Source: Hyperoplus lanceolatus
Lineage: Eukaryota; Chordata; Actinopteri; Uranoscopiformes; Ammodytidae
Reading direction: 5' to 3'
DNA: 64,000 bases
NCBI GenBank assembly: GCA_026929865.2
Contig: CM049397.1
Coordinates: 3,976,001 to 4,040,000 of the forward strand
In this document: one piece after another, positions 25,959 through 34,190 of the stretch
Layout: the number at the start of each line of letters is the position of its first letter
Numbering within the stretch: the stretch's first letter is position 1
Notes under the pieces: model-generated
Seen by the model: only the letters and a program-made list of their open reading frames with translations
The model's database searches: none
What the model was told of the DNA's origin: nothing
Made by a program: the position numbers and the translations under genes

Positions 25959-28900
25959 CTGGATCGATTTGTGTTGTCGGATCTAGTTTTGCTTTGGCGC
26001 TGGTGTGATATAAGAATAAGCCTGCCCTGTACCAACATGCACCAAAACACTTCCATGGGAACTAATACAGTGAACTGATGTCAAATCTTTAAACTCTTTT
26101 AATGATTGACCTTAGCTAGCCCCTCATTTTCTGGCTGTGTAGTGTCTGCTCTTAAAGTATTTTCTCACACATTTTGCGTGTGAGTGTGTGTCTCTATCTG
26201 TGTGTGTGTGTGTGATGTGTGTGTGTGTGAGAGAGAGACTTTCATAGTTATTTATTATATGTACAGCCTTTATTATGTTAAGAACGTTGCACTATCTCTA
26301 AAAAAATCTGTATTGCGTTGATTTGGATCGATTTGAATAATCCCAATTCACATCCAGTTTACTCACCCTCGTTTCCAGCTTCCAGCAAAATGTGTGTTGA
26401 TGTCTTGTGTACATTCCAACTTCACATCTGATATTTACAAGCGATAAACACAAGAGTCAAAACAAGCAACAGAGCAGTGGATGTGTTCAGACCTGCTCTG
26501 CCCTTTGCTGCTATTCAGATACCAGAGGCAGACACCTCAAACACAAGGTCACTCTAGCCCCCACCCCTACTCCCCTATTTAAAAGTAAAATCAATGGAGA
26601 AATACACAGATGTAAAACAGACAAGGTTTAGTCAAATAATGAATGTACCTTACTATTTATAATACTGTGAAATAAGACAAGTTGTGGAAGCAAAATTGCC
26701 AAACATCTGGAATTTGATAGTGCTGGAAAAAACAATGTTTTTGCCTGCGGTGCCTCGCCTCAACACGAGCAATAGTTCTCATAAACTGTCGATTCAAATC
26801 ACATTTTGTATCAGTATCTCTACGGTGCACATGTTCACTCCTGGAGGGGCAGAGAAGGCCTGCACTTGTGTTGAACTTGAAAGCAAAAGAAAATGAAAAG
26901 AAGAAAAAAGACACACAACTCAAAAACAAACAGAAAGAAGAGGAACACTCCTGAGGGGAATACAGCACAAGGAAGTGTAGCACACACAACATGCTAGAGA
27001 AACAATAACCATGGTCAGGATGAATCTCTGTGTTCTAGGAGTGCAAAGACCCGTGCTGCAACGCCACCTCCTGCACCCTGACAGAGGGCTCACAGTGTGC
27101 GCTAGGCCAGTGCTGTGAGAAGTGCAAGGTGAGTCAATATGAAATCATCAATGTTGTTGTATCAGTTTCAACGACTTTTATTATCTTTGTCTAAACATCG
27201 ATGTGTTTGCTGAGAGATCTCTCTTCGCTGCAGGCTACTGTGAACCACTCTTATTATTTGATCTGCTGTGACCTCTAGTGGGCATTTCAGGTGGTACAAA
27301 TAATACAAATTTGGCTCCAGAAAAAAAAAATCCTGCTCATAGGTAAACACTGTTAAACTGCATTTTCTGCAAGTCCTCCTGCACTCAGGAACGATACTTC
27401 TTGTCACTCCCCTTGGATACGTGACTGATGAGTCACGTTCAAAGATGTACTTTGGTTTTCTACTAGAAACTGCTCATGGTGTAGTGTCCAAAAAAACCTT
27501 CTATGTTTCTCACGGTGCCTTTGCTGAATCTCCACCTTTCAGACTCTGTCTGAAATGCTCAGTCTTAGAGCCTGTCTCTTTAAGCCTGCTGATTGGCCAT
27601 GAATCTAACTTCTGGTTTTAATCTAACTGCCAGTGAGAGCTTATCACAGGTGTAGGTAGTGTAAGGGTAATAAGGGGGCGTGGCTTCCCCCCTAATGACA
27701 TCATAAGGGGATATAAATCTGACTGTTGTTTTGGGAAACAGATTAGGGGTGTTTTTTTTCTCATACTTTGGGAGTCTCTAGTCACACCGGGGACGCATAT
27801 TAATGTTGAAAAACAATGGTTGGAATCCCGGACACCAGACAGGAGGTTGTTAGAACTAGTGGTGGCTGGTATTACATCAATAGTGCCCACCATCTCTACC
27901 ATTGAGCATGACACTTAACCCCAAACTGCTCCAGGGGAGCTGTACTATGGCTGACCCTGCGCTCTGACCCCCTCTGATATGTGGATAACTTGAAAGGGGA
28001 TATATGAGAAAAAATGAAAATATATTTTCAATGTGCCTTGTGTAAATTGACTACTATAGAAAGTTGATTGTGTGACTCCCCACTCCACCCAGATCTCTGC
28101 TCGCTCCGTGGTGTGCCGTGGTCAGAAGGATGAGTGTGACCTGGCAGAGTACTGTGATGGGCAGAGGGCCGACTGTCCAGAGGACGTCTTCTCTGTCAAC
28201 GGCCTGCCGTGTGACGGAGGCCTGGGATACTGCATCAACGGAAAGTGTCCACAGAAGCCCGACCAGTGTGTTCAGATGTATGGCTGGAGTGAGTGTCCTG
28301 CTCATATATGGGACTTTTGTGACATTATTATGACATATTATGCTACTTGGCACTGGCAAAATATGTAAAACTATGTGCGTAACTTTTTCATATAAATGAA
28401 CCTTGGTTACATTTAAGCCATCGTATCATATGAGAACGAGTTGACCTCCCCCCGAGTTGACCTTCCCCCCGACACTGGTGCAGATGCTCAGACCAATCCC
28501 TAGAAGAGCCAAAGAAATGTTTCAGTTGTTAATTCTACTGCTAAGAAATAAATCTGGGGCCTGTTTCAGGTAGCTGGTTTTGAGGCAACCCAGAGTTTGT
28601 TCGCTCTGAGTTGGTGGAAACTCTGGGTTTTCCGTTTCAGGTAGCAGGTTCAGTGCAACCGAGAGTCAGTTACTGCGGCAACATACGCCGTGGGTCTAAC
28701 CTGCTGGATAGGTGGTTAGACCTACCCTGAGTTTGTTTTCACTTTACGCTGCAGCTCCGACTGAAGAAAGAGTCACTGTCACACGCGTCCCTGTACAGTT
28801 TGAAGCAAAATCACTCCATAGAAATCTCCATCGGGATGTTTTTATCATTTCCTGATGATTTTACGTTTGACCGATCATTTATCTGATCAGTAGTCTTGTT

Positions 28901-31900
28901 CTCAGCCCTCGGTCCGTTCATATAGGCGGCCACCTTACACATCGTGACATGCTCTACAATCAGATTAATAAACCTATTTGTATTGTATGCTTTTTAACGT
29001 CTGTGCCACTGAACAGATTTATGTCAGATGGATTCATGTAACGCTGCGGCTGCACGCGATCGTTGTAGTTCACTTGTGCGATCCTAAAGTCACAGACGAG
29101 CCTCGTTAAATAGCCTAATATGAATATACAAATTATATAATAATTTAAACTGTGATCACTTGAGGAAAATGGATCTGGTAATAAATCAATCAGCCTCTTC
29201 AATGGAAACTGTCACCTAATGTGTCTTGACGTTCATGTATTTCACTCCCCATTTAAAAGAAGCGACAGTCTGTTCTGTTTACTGCACAGTAGGCTTTAGG
29301 CACTGTCAGCAATGCTGTGCTGCGCCAGCTTTATTACTTTACAGCTGATATGCGTAACTTTTTAAAATAGACTATGGCTTCTCATACGGAAGCGAAATGA
29401 TTATCTTGACAAAAAATGTTTGCTCTGTTTTTTTTCTGAATTGCCGAGGAGATTAGATCAGAGTTATGAGACAATATCCCGTTAATTCTTCTCCATAGGC
29501 TACCATAAACTCATTCGTTAATATTTCTAGCTCTAGTGGGAGGAGCGGAGATTTCTTTTTTTCTTTTTTGAGAAGTGGAGAAGTGGGAGGATCAATCATT
29601 TGTTTCTTCTGTTTCCATGGTGAATCATGTTATCAGCGATCCATTGACGATGGCTTTTATGCACACGCTCCACCCAGAGTGAACACGCTCAGAGTTGATA
29701 AACCCAACGCTGATCCACTGTTCTGAAACCGAAAACCCAGAGTTGCTTATCAACCCAGAGTATGTAAAACCAGCTACCTGAAATAAGCCCCAGGACGTAG
29801 AGAAGAAGGACTCAAATGAATGCTCGATCACCGAAGGCTTTACCTCATGTAGATTCGAAGACTGTGTTATTGTAATTACTCAGAATTCCTCATGAGGGGC
29901 GACAGAAGTTACACACTATAGCTTTAAAGGATGATCATCTGCTATCTAATAGACCTTAAAAAAACATTTGAAAGACTATAATATGTGTTGTGTCTGTGCT
30001 GTCTTTCCTCAGATGCCGTAGAGGCCCCTCAGAACTGTTATAACCAGAACACCAGAGGAACCTACTATGGTCACTGCATACGGTCCTCAAAGGACACGTA
30101 CATCGCCTGCCAGCGAGAGTAAGTTTCAGTAAAACAGGGACGGTAGACACTCTGCAATGGAAGCTTGGTAGTATTCTTGGTTGTTTCATTTGCAGACTCA
30201 TCGATGTTTGGCTAGGCGATATGACATTACATCAACATCAGGATTAATTGAACATTTGACCTTTTATTAAGATTTATGAAAGCTGTTTTTTTTTTGCCCT
30301 CATAGTTCATGAGCTATGAATTATTTGTGGTTATTATAAGTGAATGTTTCGAACCAAAATCAAGTGCTCTAAGACAGTGGGAAATAAATAACTTGCATTT
30401 CTTGCAGACCAAAGAAAATGACCTTAAGTAGCCTATTGCCATCTGAAAAGTAGAAAAATAACTTGAATATCTTCGAAACCATTACTCATTTACAGAATAC
30501 ATATATTTTTTAAATCAACATGGGCAAGATTACGTTGGTGAGAGGTCATGAATGTTGGTTTTGATTATGTTTAAGGAATTGCCCAGCCCTACATCAAAGT
30601 AAAGTAACTAGAATACGTTGAGATGTGAGTACAAACAAACACATAATATGTTGACCTTCTTACTTTGCAGAGACATGTATTGTGGAAAGCTCTACTGCCA
30701 AAAAGGAAGTGAGAACCCAAATTACGGGCGCATGGTCAGGGTCGGTGACTGTAAAACGGTTTTCTTTGACGAGTTCCCCAACGACTCAGGTCAGGTGGAC
30801 GCCGGGACTAAATGTGGGGATGAAAAGGTAAAAGGCTGGCCCTTTACTGTGACTGTGTTTTTTTCTGTTCATGATTGCTTTGAAATCATTAAATCTGCAT
30901 GGTGCGTCAAAGTCTATACGCGATGTCTTTGTCACTGACTCGTTTCTCTCCCAGGTGTGCAGCAAGAATGAGTGTGTGGACATTGAGACGGCTTACAAAA
31001 GTATCAACTGTTCAGCAAAATGCCCAGGCCACGCTGTAAGTAGGCTACACGCTACTGCTCAGAGTTCCCTTCAGTTTAGCTTATATATGTATAATATATA
31101 TATTTATTATTAGGTAAGAAAAATAAATATGTTGTAGTATGTATAAGATTTAAAAATACTGAAAAAAATAAACTTTATAAGTATGCAAAATGTATGAATA
31201 AAAAAATATTATTAAAAAGTGCAATAATGCTTAAAATGTCAAAACACAGCACCACAATATGAAACATTCAAGGAGCTTTAATCCTGAATTGAAAGTTTCC
31301 AGAGACAGGACACTGACAGAGTTGATCTAACCCCTGTAGGATGATGTTTTACATGCTGTTATAAATGTTGATTACTAAGTTTGACTTAAAAAAAATTAGT
31401 ATATCAAAATATTACATTTTATAGGCACCAAATCAGCCTCATTTGCAAGGCGAAAATACACATTAATTATATAGTTATATTGGAAATTCAGGCACGCCTC
31501 CTAATAAAATTGGGGAGGAAAGCGGGCGGCTCAAACAGCATTCAGATACAGTTACACAGGATTTCTCTTTGTGTTCTTCAGGTTTGCAACCACAAGAAAG
31601 TGTGTCAGTGTGAGCCGGGCTGGATGCCTCCTAACTGCAATGTGAGGGATGGATCTACAAGTCCTCTTTCTCCTGGTAAGTCCTATACCTGCAGTTGTTC
31701 ATCAGTTATAATATATAGTAATACCTCTATTTGTAGAGCAGCTTTCAAGAGCGGAAGTCTTAAAAGTGCTTTACAATAAAAGTCAGCAAAATAAATAAAC
31801 CTATAGACCTAAATGATACATTTGAAAGAATATGTATGTGTCCTTTCTGCACAGCTAATATTGAGTTGATGTTGCACGGCTGCATTCAAAACCAAACGCA

Positions 31901-32920
31901 TGTCTACTGGGTTTTTCCTACAGGAGCGATCGCTGGGATAGTACTGACACTCATCGGTTTGGGCGCCATTGCCGGTGTGATCGGGTTCATCTGGAAAAAA
32001 CGTCAAAGTCCCATTCTGCCGACGTAAGTCATCGTCAGTCACACTATTCCCAGTGTATAGGGATGCTGTGGCTACATTGAAGCAGATCAAATAAAATATG
32101 TGTCTCCATCTACAGTGTACAACCCCAGAGGAAGCCGCCAGCCATTCCCCGCTCAAACAAAGGGCCGGTTCCTGGTCCGCCCATGCCAGTGACACAGGTA
32201 AATGTGCTGGAACATACAGTATTGAATATACAGATTGAATTGAGATATGTGTCATAAAGCTTGTCATTGCGTTTCCTAACAATACTAGACATTTTTCAGG
32301 CTGGAAAACCGAGGCCCAAAGGAGCCCCGCCTCCACCACCTCCAGCAGGGAACAGACCCAAACCCCAGGGCCCGGGCTACACAGCTGCACGCCAGGTAAC
32401 TGATTCCTCACAAGGGTTGCATAACTTCACTTAGTTTTGCAGGAAAAAACTTCATTAATTGGCCTTAATATTTAATGTGTTTTGTCGTGCGAACCACGTG
32501 GTTATATATTTCTGCAAAGGCCAAGGTGTGGCACAGTTAAATTTAAGCCACACATCTTTCTCTCTCTCTCTTAACACAACCAGGACTTTGAAGGATTTAA
32601 ACAAACAACATCGTCTGTGTTACTAAGCACACTTTACAGCTGCGTATAGGATGTTTTACCTTTGGACAGACTGGCTGTTTCCCATTACTTCCAGCCTTTA
32701 TGCTAAGCTAAGATAACCAACTGCTGGTTGTAGATTCTTATGTCACACACATTAGAGTGTTGTCGGTCTCCTAATTTAAATGTTATTGAGAATGCAAGTC
32801 AGTCCTTTCCAGAACATCTCTGAACTATTCCCAAAACATTAGGTCAATGAATGAATAAATGGAAATCTTTTTGTTTCCCTCCTCCAGGCTCTGAGGCCGG
32901 TACTTCCACCAAAGGTCTGA
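9833..32920 (+). CDS. adam8: ADAM8-type disintegrin and metalloproteinase (22 coding exons, complete)
   Basis: A type I membrane zinc protease that sheds or cleaves cell-surface and matrix proteins; in mammals ADAM8 acts mainly in leukocytes and bone cells. Coding exons: 9833-9890, 13378-13466, 13580-13656, 14626-14704, 14901-14977, 19054-19234, 19918-19980, 20260-20331, 22714-22883, 24133-24214, 24805-24938, 25438-25615, 27039-27128, 28093-28288, 30013-30118, 30671-30827, 30955-31035, 31582-31675, 31924-32023, 32116-32197, 32300-32395, 32888-32920. They total 2295 nt, or 764 residues plus stop, all GT-AG and in phase. Order: signal peptide, prodomain, metalloprotease (H331, E332, H335, H341), disintegrin, Cys-rich, EGF-like, transmembrane (662-685), proline-rich tail. 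ADAM8 is favoured over other ADAMs by [29 protein letters not shown] and the EGF segment [12 protein letters not shown]. Teleosts have adam8 duplicates; which one this is was not resolved. Human ADAM8 is somewhat longer (824 residues). Confidence 0.93.
10600..11510 (+). mobile_element. L2-like LINE 3' fragment in ADAM8 intron 1
   Basis: Two frame-linked segments, 10605-10883 and 10893-11225, encode the C-terminal part of a non-LTR reverse transcriptase: [51 protein letters not shown], then a stop, then [52 protein letters not shown] and [12 protein letters not shown]. The 3' tail has TGTAAAGCACTTTGAG, GTGCTATATAAATAAA and terminal TTGCC repeats, a typical L2-group ending in fish. The 5' part is missing and a stop at about 10881 breaks the frame, so it is a dead copy. 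Confidence 0.85.
11212..11421 (+). repeat. 69-bp tandem triplication in the LINE 3'UTR
   Basis: Three consecutive copies beginning TGTTTCCATTTTAACCTGCA start at 11212, 11281 and 11350. The first overlaps the last codons and the stop of the RT frame, so the duplication arose within the element end. Confidence 0.9.
11511..13377 (+). other. Rest of ADAM8 intron 1
   Basis: AT-rich intronic sequence between the LINE tail and exon 2. No exon, RNA gene or recognisable repeat could be supported. Confidence 0.5.
13378..14977 (+). CDS. adam8: ADAM8 coding exons 2-5: N-terminal prodomain
   Basis: Exons 13378-13466, 13580-13656, 14626-14704 and 14901-14977. They encode residues 20 to about 127, with [20 protein letters not shown], the basic HTVRKRD stretch, [20 protein letters not shown] and the conserved DHCYYHGRI segment. 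The family keeps the protease latent through this domain. The basic stretch sits where human ADAM8 also has paired arginines. Exon 3 ends in phase 2 and joins exon 4 through an Asn codon. A Harbinger-like element occupies intron 3. Confidence 0.88.
13679..14244. mobile_element. Non-autonomous Harbinger-like DNA transposon in ADAM8 intron 3
   Basis: Imperfect terminal inverted repeats: GGGCTGTTTACACTGAGAAA on the left, and on the right (reverse complement) GGGCACTTTAAACGGTGCAA. CTAAA flanks both ends, and a TAA 3-bp duplication, as Harbinger elements make, can be read within it. The 93-residue minus-strand open frame inside has no recognisable transposase motif. Confidence 0.6.
15600..15735 (-). 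mobile_element. Retroelement 3'-tail fragment
   Basis: TTCAAATTCAAAACACTTTATTG read in reverse gives CAATAAAGTGTTTTGAAT, a common ending of fish non-LTR elements. Only a short 3' fragment is visible. Confidence 0.35.
16417..17973 (-). mobile_element. Tc1/mariner element, copy A (broken) in ADAM8 intron 5
   Basis: Termini CACTCAACAAAAATATAAAC (left) and its near-complement ending GTTGCGTG (right) are bounded by TA on both sides, the Tc1/mariner target. Each end carries an inverted repeat of over 200 bp that includes GCACTTCTGCTTTGCTGAGA. The transposase pseudogene between them is described separately. It is the same family and orientation as copy B at 58841-60464. Confidence 0.93.
16738..17680 (-). 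pseudogene. Tc1-type transposase pseudogene (copy A)
   Basis: Read on the minus strand from about 17676 ([20 protein letters not shown]) to 16738 (EANGGHTRY). Compared with the intact copy at 59154-60167 it lacks about 25 residues between the HARRPH segment and [10 protein letters not shown], has a frame change in the stretch that should carry QQDNARPH (it reads [11 protein letters not shown] instead), and a further disruption near the ADVNVVDRV segment (17230-17250). The first and last parts of the DD34E catalytic domain survive in different frames. It cannot make active transposase. The 243-residue plus-strand frame over the same bases is antisense shadow. Confidence 0.9.
17976..19053 (+). 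other. Rest of ADAM8 intron 5, with a retroelement tail
   Basis: AT-rich. At 18710-18800 the minus strand reads GAGTATAAATAAAGGTTAAA, resembling the 3' end of fish retroelements. Nothing else is recognised. Confidence 0.4.
19054..19234 (+). CDS. adam8: ADAM8 coding exon 6: C-terminal prodomain
   Basis: Encodes [20 protein letters not shown] and onward to [20 protein letters not shown], matching the ADAM8 prodomain layout (GFF...LIEPL...CGV in human). It joins exon 5 through an AG/A arginine codon and ends in phase 0 at TCTGGG/GTCAGT, a slightly weak donor. Confidence 0.9.
19918..22883 (+). CDS. adam8: ADAM8 coding exons 7-9: start of the metalloprotease domain
   Basis: Exons 19918-19980, 20260-20331 and 22714-22883 encode residues 188 to about 289: [16 protein letters not shown], the [20 protein letters not shown] helix, then [20 protein letters not shown] and a region ending [21 protein letters not shown]- and LVGLEIW-type motifs open the catalytic domain in ADAM proteases. 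The intron before exon 9 holds the 83-bp inverted repeat and its GC-rich insert. The exon 9 acceptor is preceded by a GT repeat rather than a pyrimidine tract. Confidence 0.9.
20871..22661. mobile_element. Insertion bounded by a perfect 83-bp inverted repeat (ADAM8 intron 8)
   Basis: Bases 20871-20953 are the exact reverse complement of 22579-22661, all 83 positions identical. The arms are largely CTACT/TCTAC repeats plus TCATAGCATAATTGCCTAAA. The interior (~1.6 kb) begins TGTAGCGGGTAC, is AT-rich on the left and strongly GC-rich on the right (about 22080-22510), and contains ACAAAATGGCG twice (21531-21541, 21570-21580), the type of site YY1 binds. No coding capacity was found. It could be a solo LTR or retroelement promoter region carried in an inverted-repeat element, or a fold-back transposon; neither is proven. 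Confidence 0.6.
22951..23138 (+). mobile_element. tRNA-derived SINE
   Basis: The head GGCGCTCCGGTGGCGTAGTG (box A-like) followed by GGTTTGAGTCTGACCC (box B-like) marks a pol III promoter of tRNA origin. It continues into a CTCTCTGTCTCC body and an A-rich end. It sits in ADAM8 intron 9, next to a MITE. Related copies are at 50735-50863 and 54385-54560. Confidence 0.8.
23141..23400. mobile_element. Hairpin MITE in ADAM8 intron 9
   Basis: Ends GAAGGTGGAGTCA and TGACTCCACCTTT are inverted, and near the middle GCTCTGTAAACGGGCATG pairs with CATGCCCGTTTACAGAGC. A related partial copy lies at 24290-24433. Confidence 0.7.
24133..24938 (+). CDS. adam8: ADAM8 coding exons 10-11: zinc-binding catalytic core
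   Basis: Exons 24133-24214 and 24805-24938. Exon 10 encodes [20 protein letters not shown]. Exon 11 encodes residues 317-360 with [13 protein letters not shown]331, H335 and H341 bind zinc and E332 is the catalytic base. CIM (354-356) gives the Met-turn. All residues needed for proteolysis are present, unlike the inactive ADAMs. The Cys spacing CVCSGDSC is shorter than in human ADAM8. Confidence 0.95.
24290..24433. mobile_element. Partial MITE copy in ADAM8 intron 10
   Basis: Shares CAGTTTACAGAGCCTAGG and the terminal GACTCCACCTTCAA with the hairpin MITE at 23141-23400. It contains its own small hairpin TTTCAGCTCA...TGAGCTGAAA. Confidence 0.55.
25438..28288 (+). CDS. adam8: ADAM8 coding exons 12-14: end of protease and disintegrin domain
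   Basis: Exons 25438-25615, 27039-27128 and 28093-28288. Exon 12 closes the catalytic domain ([20 protein letters not shown]) and opens the disintegrin domain at [15 protein letters not shown]. Exon 13 gives [20 protein letters not shown] with a glycosylation site. Exon 14 carries the disintegrin loop [14 protein letters not shown] (C458-C471): no RGD, but a KDECD tip close to the KDMCD of human ADAM8, which contacts integrins or mediates self-association in that family. Cysteine spacing is canonical. Confidence 0.93.
25872..25956. repeat. (TG)n microsatellite in ADAM8 intron 12
   Basis: About 42 TG units. A second, imperfect GT-rich tract lies at 26178-26230. The rest of this intron (to 27038) shows no other feature. 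Confidence 0.97.
27540..27850. mobile_element. Dispersed fish repeat in ADAM8 intron 13
   Basis: Has the same landmarks, in order, as the repeat that copy B of Tc1 split at 58556-60600: a TCTGTCTGAAA segment, GAGCCTGTCTCTTTAA, CTGATTGGCC, AGGTAGTGT, ATGACATCATAAGGG, CTCATACTTTGGGAGTCTCT and TATTAATGTTGAAAA. A further relative is at 44750-44860. It is likely a non-autonomous DNA element; its exact ends were not fixed. Confidence 0.6.
28554..29793. mobile_element. Non-autonomous Harbinger-like transposon in ADAM8 intron 14
   Basis: Inverted termini CTGGGGCCTGTTTCAGGTAG (left) and, in reverse complement, CTGGGGCTTATTTCAGGTAG (right), followed inside by AACTCTGGGTT-type motifs on both ends. This terminus style is common in fish Harbinger-like elements. 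The 1.24-kb interior encodes no recognisable transposase. A target duplication could not be settled. Confidence 0.7.
30013..30827 (+). CDS. adam8: ADAM8 coding exons 15-16: cysteine-rich domain
   Basis: Exons 30013-30118 and 30671-30827 encode [33 protein letters not shown], then [20 protein letters not shown] and a segment ending [15 protein letters not shown]-like and CGDEKVC-like anchors match the ADAM Cys-rich region, which guides substrate choice and adhesion. Exon 15 ends in phase 2 (GA/GTAAGT). Confidence 0.9.
30955..31675 (+). CDS. adam8: ADAM8 coding exons 17-18: EGF-like domain and stalk
   Basis: Exons 30955-31035 and 31582-31675. [20 protein letters not shown] leads into the EGF-like module [18 protein letters not shown], nearly the same pattern as human ADAM8 in this part. 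A short Ser/Pro-rich stalk (GSTSPLSP) precedes the membrane segment. Confidence 0.92.
31924..32023 (+). CDS. adam8: ADAM8 coding exon 19: transmembrane helix
   Basis: Residues 662-685 ([20 protein letters not shown] and onward to GFIW) form one hydrophobic span followed by the stop-transfer sequence KKR. This places the C-terminus in the cytosol. Confidence 0.93.
32116..32920 (+). CDS. adam8: ADAM8 coding exons 20-22: proline-rich cytoplasmic tail and stop
   Basis: Exons 32116-32197, 32300-32395 and 32888-32920. The tail has several PxxP stretches ([38 protein letters not shown]) suited to SH3-domain partners, as known for ADAM8, 9, 12 and 15. The stop TGA is at 32918-32920. At about 77 residues the tail is shorter than in human ADAM8. 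Confidence 0.9.
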
Positions 32921-33780
32921 TGTCTGGCACAGTGCCACAGAGTAGCTCACCTGAGGACACTCCCCTTGGTCTAATCCAGAGAAGCAGAGGCAGTTTTCTG
33001 GTTGATTAAAGGTGTCCCTCTACAGCGCTGTCTGAAAAAACCAGGGACCAACTGGACTGGACTACAATTGTTACTCGCATGCCATGCACTGAAAACGTGT
33101 TATAACAGGGTTGAACCTTTTTTTTTTTTTTACAGCACTTTTTGTACTGTATAGGGTTAGGGTAGGTGAAACTAGCTACAGGTCTGGCCCATAACATTGC
33201 ATATAGGCTACATGTTGTGTTATTGTGTCACAATAATGGTCCCAAATATTGCACAATACCAGATTCAATCAGAACAGTATTCAGCAACTGCAATATTTTA
33301 GATTTCAAAACTTCCAACCGATTGGATGGACGTTGATGTAAACGTGTGACGTTCCTGTGCATGGCAGTGATAGGAAGACCAATGCTAAGATTTCCCATTC
33401 AATCAAACACTGATTATTAGGACTGCATATAAAGTTGCCATTCAGATGCATTGTATGCTACAAAGAAAGCACTGTAAAACCTCAAGCTATGCACTTTTTA
33501 AAAAAAGTATAGTGAGTGAATGCAGGAAAGGGATACATCAATGTTGGATGCTTTTTAGATATACGTATGTTTGAGAAATACGTTCCACTTGAAAATTTAA
33601 CCAACACTTTAAACTGTATGTTGCGTCTTATTATTATTACTACTTAAAATTTGGTTTATGTAAATAGATTTTTTTATGCAATGCACACATGTCTGGTTGC
33701 TGCTTGTCTCAATTTAGTTCACTATGTGAACATGTACAAAATGTAGAAAAATAAATTGAGCTAAATGAAACACATGTGTC
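32921..33780 (+). other. adam8: ADAM8 3'UTR with poly(A) signal
   Basis: About 850 nt after the stop codon, ending near an AATAAA at 33750-33755. A second AATAAA is at 34164-34169. A T-run at 33118-33131 and no other coding feature were seen. Confidence 0.6.
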
Positions 33781-34184
33781 AGTACAGTAATTAGCCACAA
33801 GTGATTTGTTATTGTTTTCTTTTGACGCTGCATGGCAGAATACATGCTGTAGTATTACTTACCACAATCTTGTAATTATTTATTTATGTATTACATATGT
33901 TTCTGCTAGTGTTCCGTTTCAAACAAGGATGTAGTGAAAAGCTACACACACATCGACATATTTCTCATTTTAAAGCTGCATGTTTTTGTCTTGTGCTGTA
34001 GGGGGCAGCAGCGCAACCTGTAAACAAAACATTGACATGACAGTATGAACACCTTATAAAGAACCCATTAACATTCAGAGATCCTCATTTGGAGCGATCA
34101 AGTTCTGTGTTATCTGATCAAGCTTTAAGTTAAGTGCAAAGAACCAACAGCCAAGACGAGTCAAATAAAACACTGTATTTGAAT

Positions 34185-34190
34185 TTTATT
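34185..34190 (-). terminator. Candidate calcineurin A poly(A) signal
   Basis: TTTATT on the plus strand is AATAAA on the minus strand, followed downstream (plus 34170 and lower) by the convergent ADAM8 end. If used, the calcineurin 3'UTR is about 2.3 kb, plausible for this family. Other AATAAA-like sites exist, so the exact end is uncertain. Confidence 0.4.
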
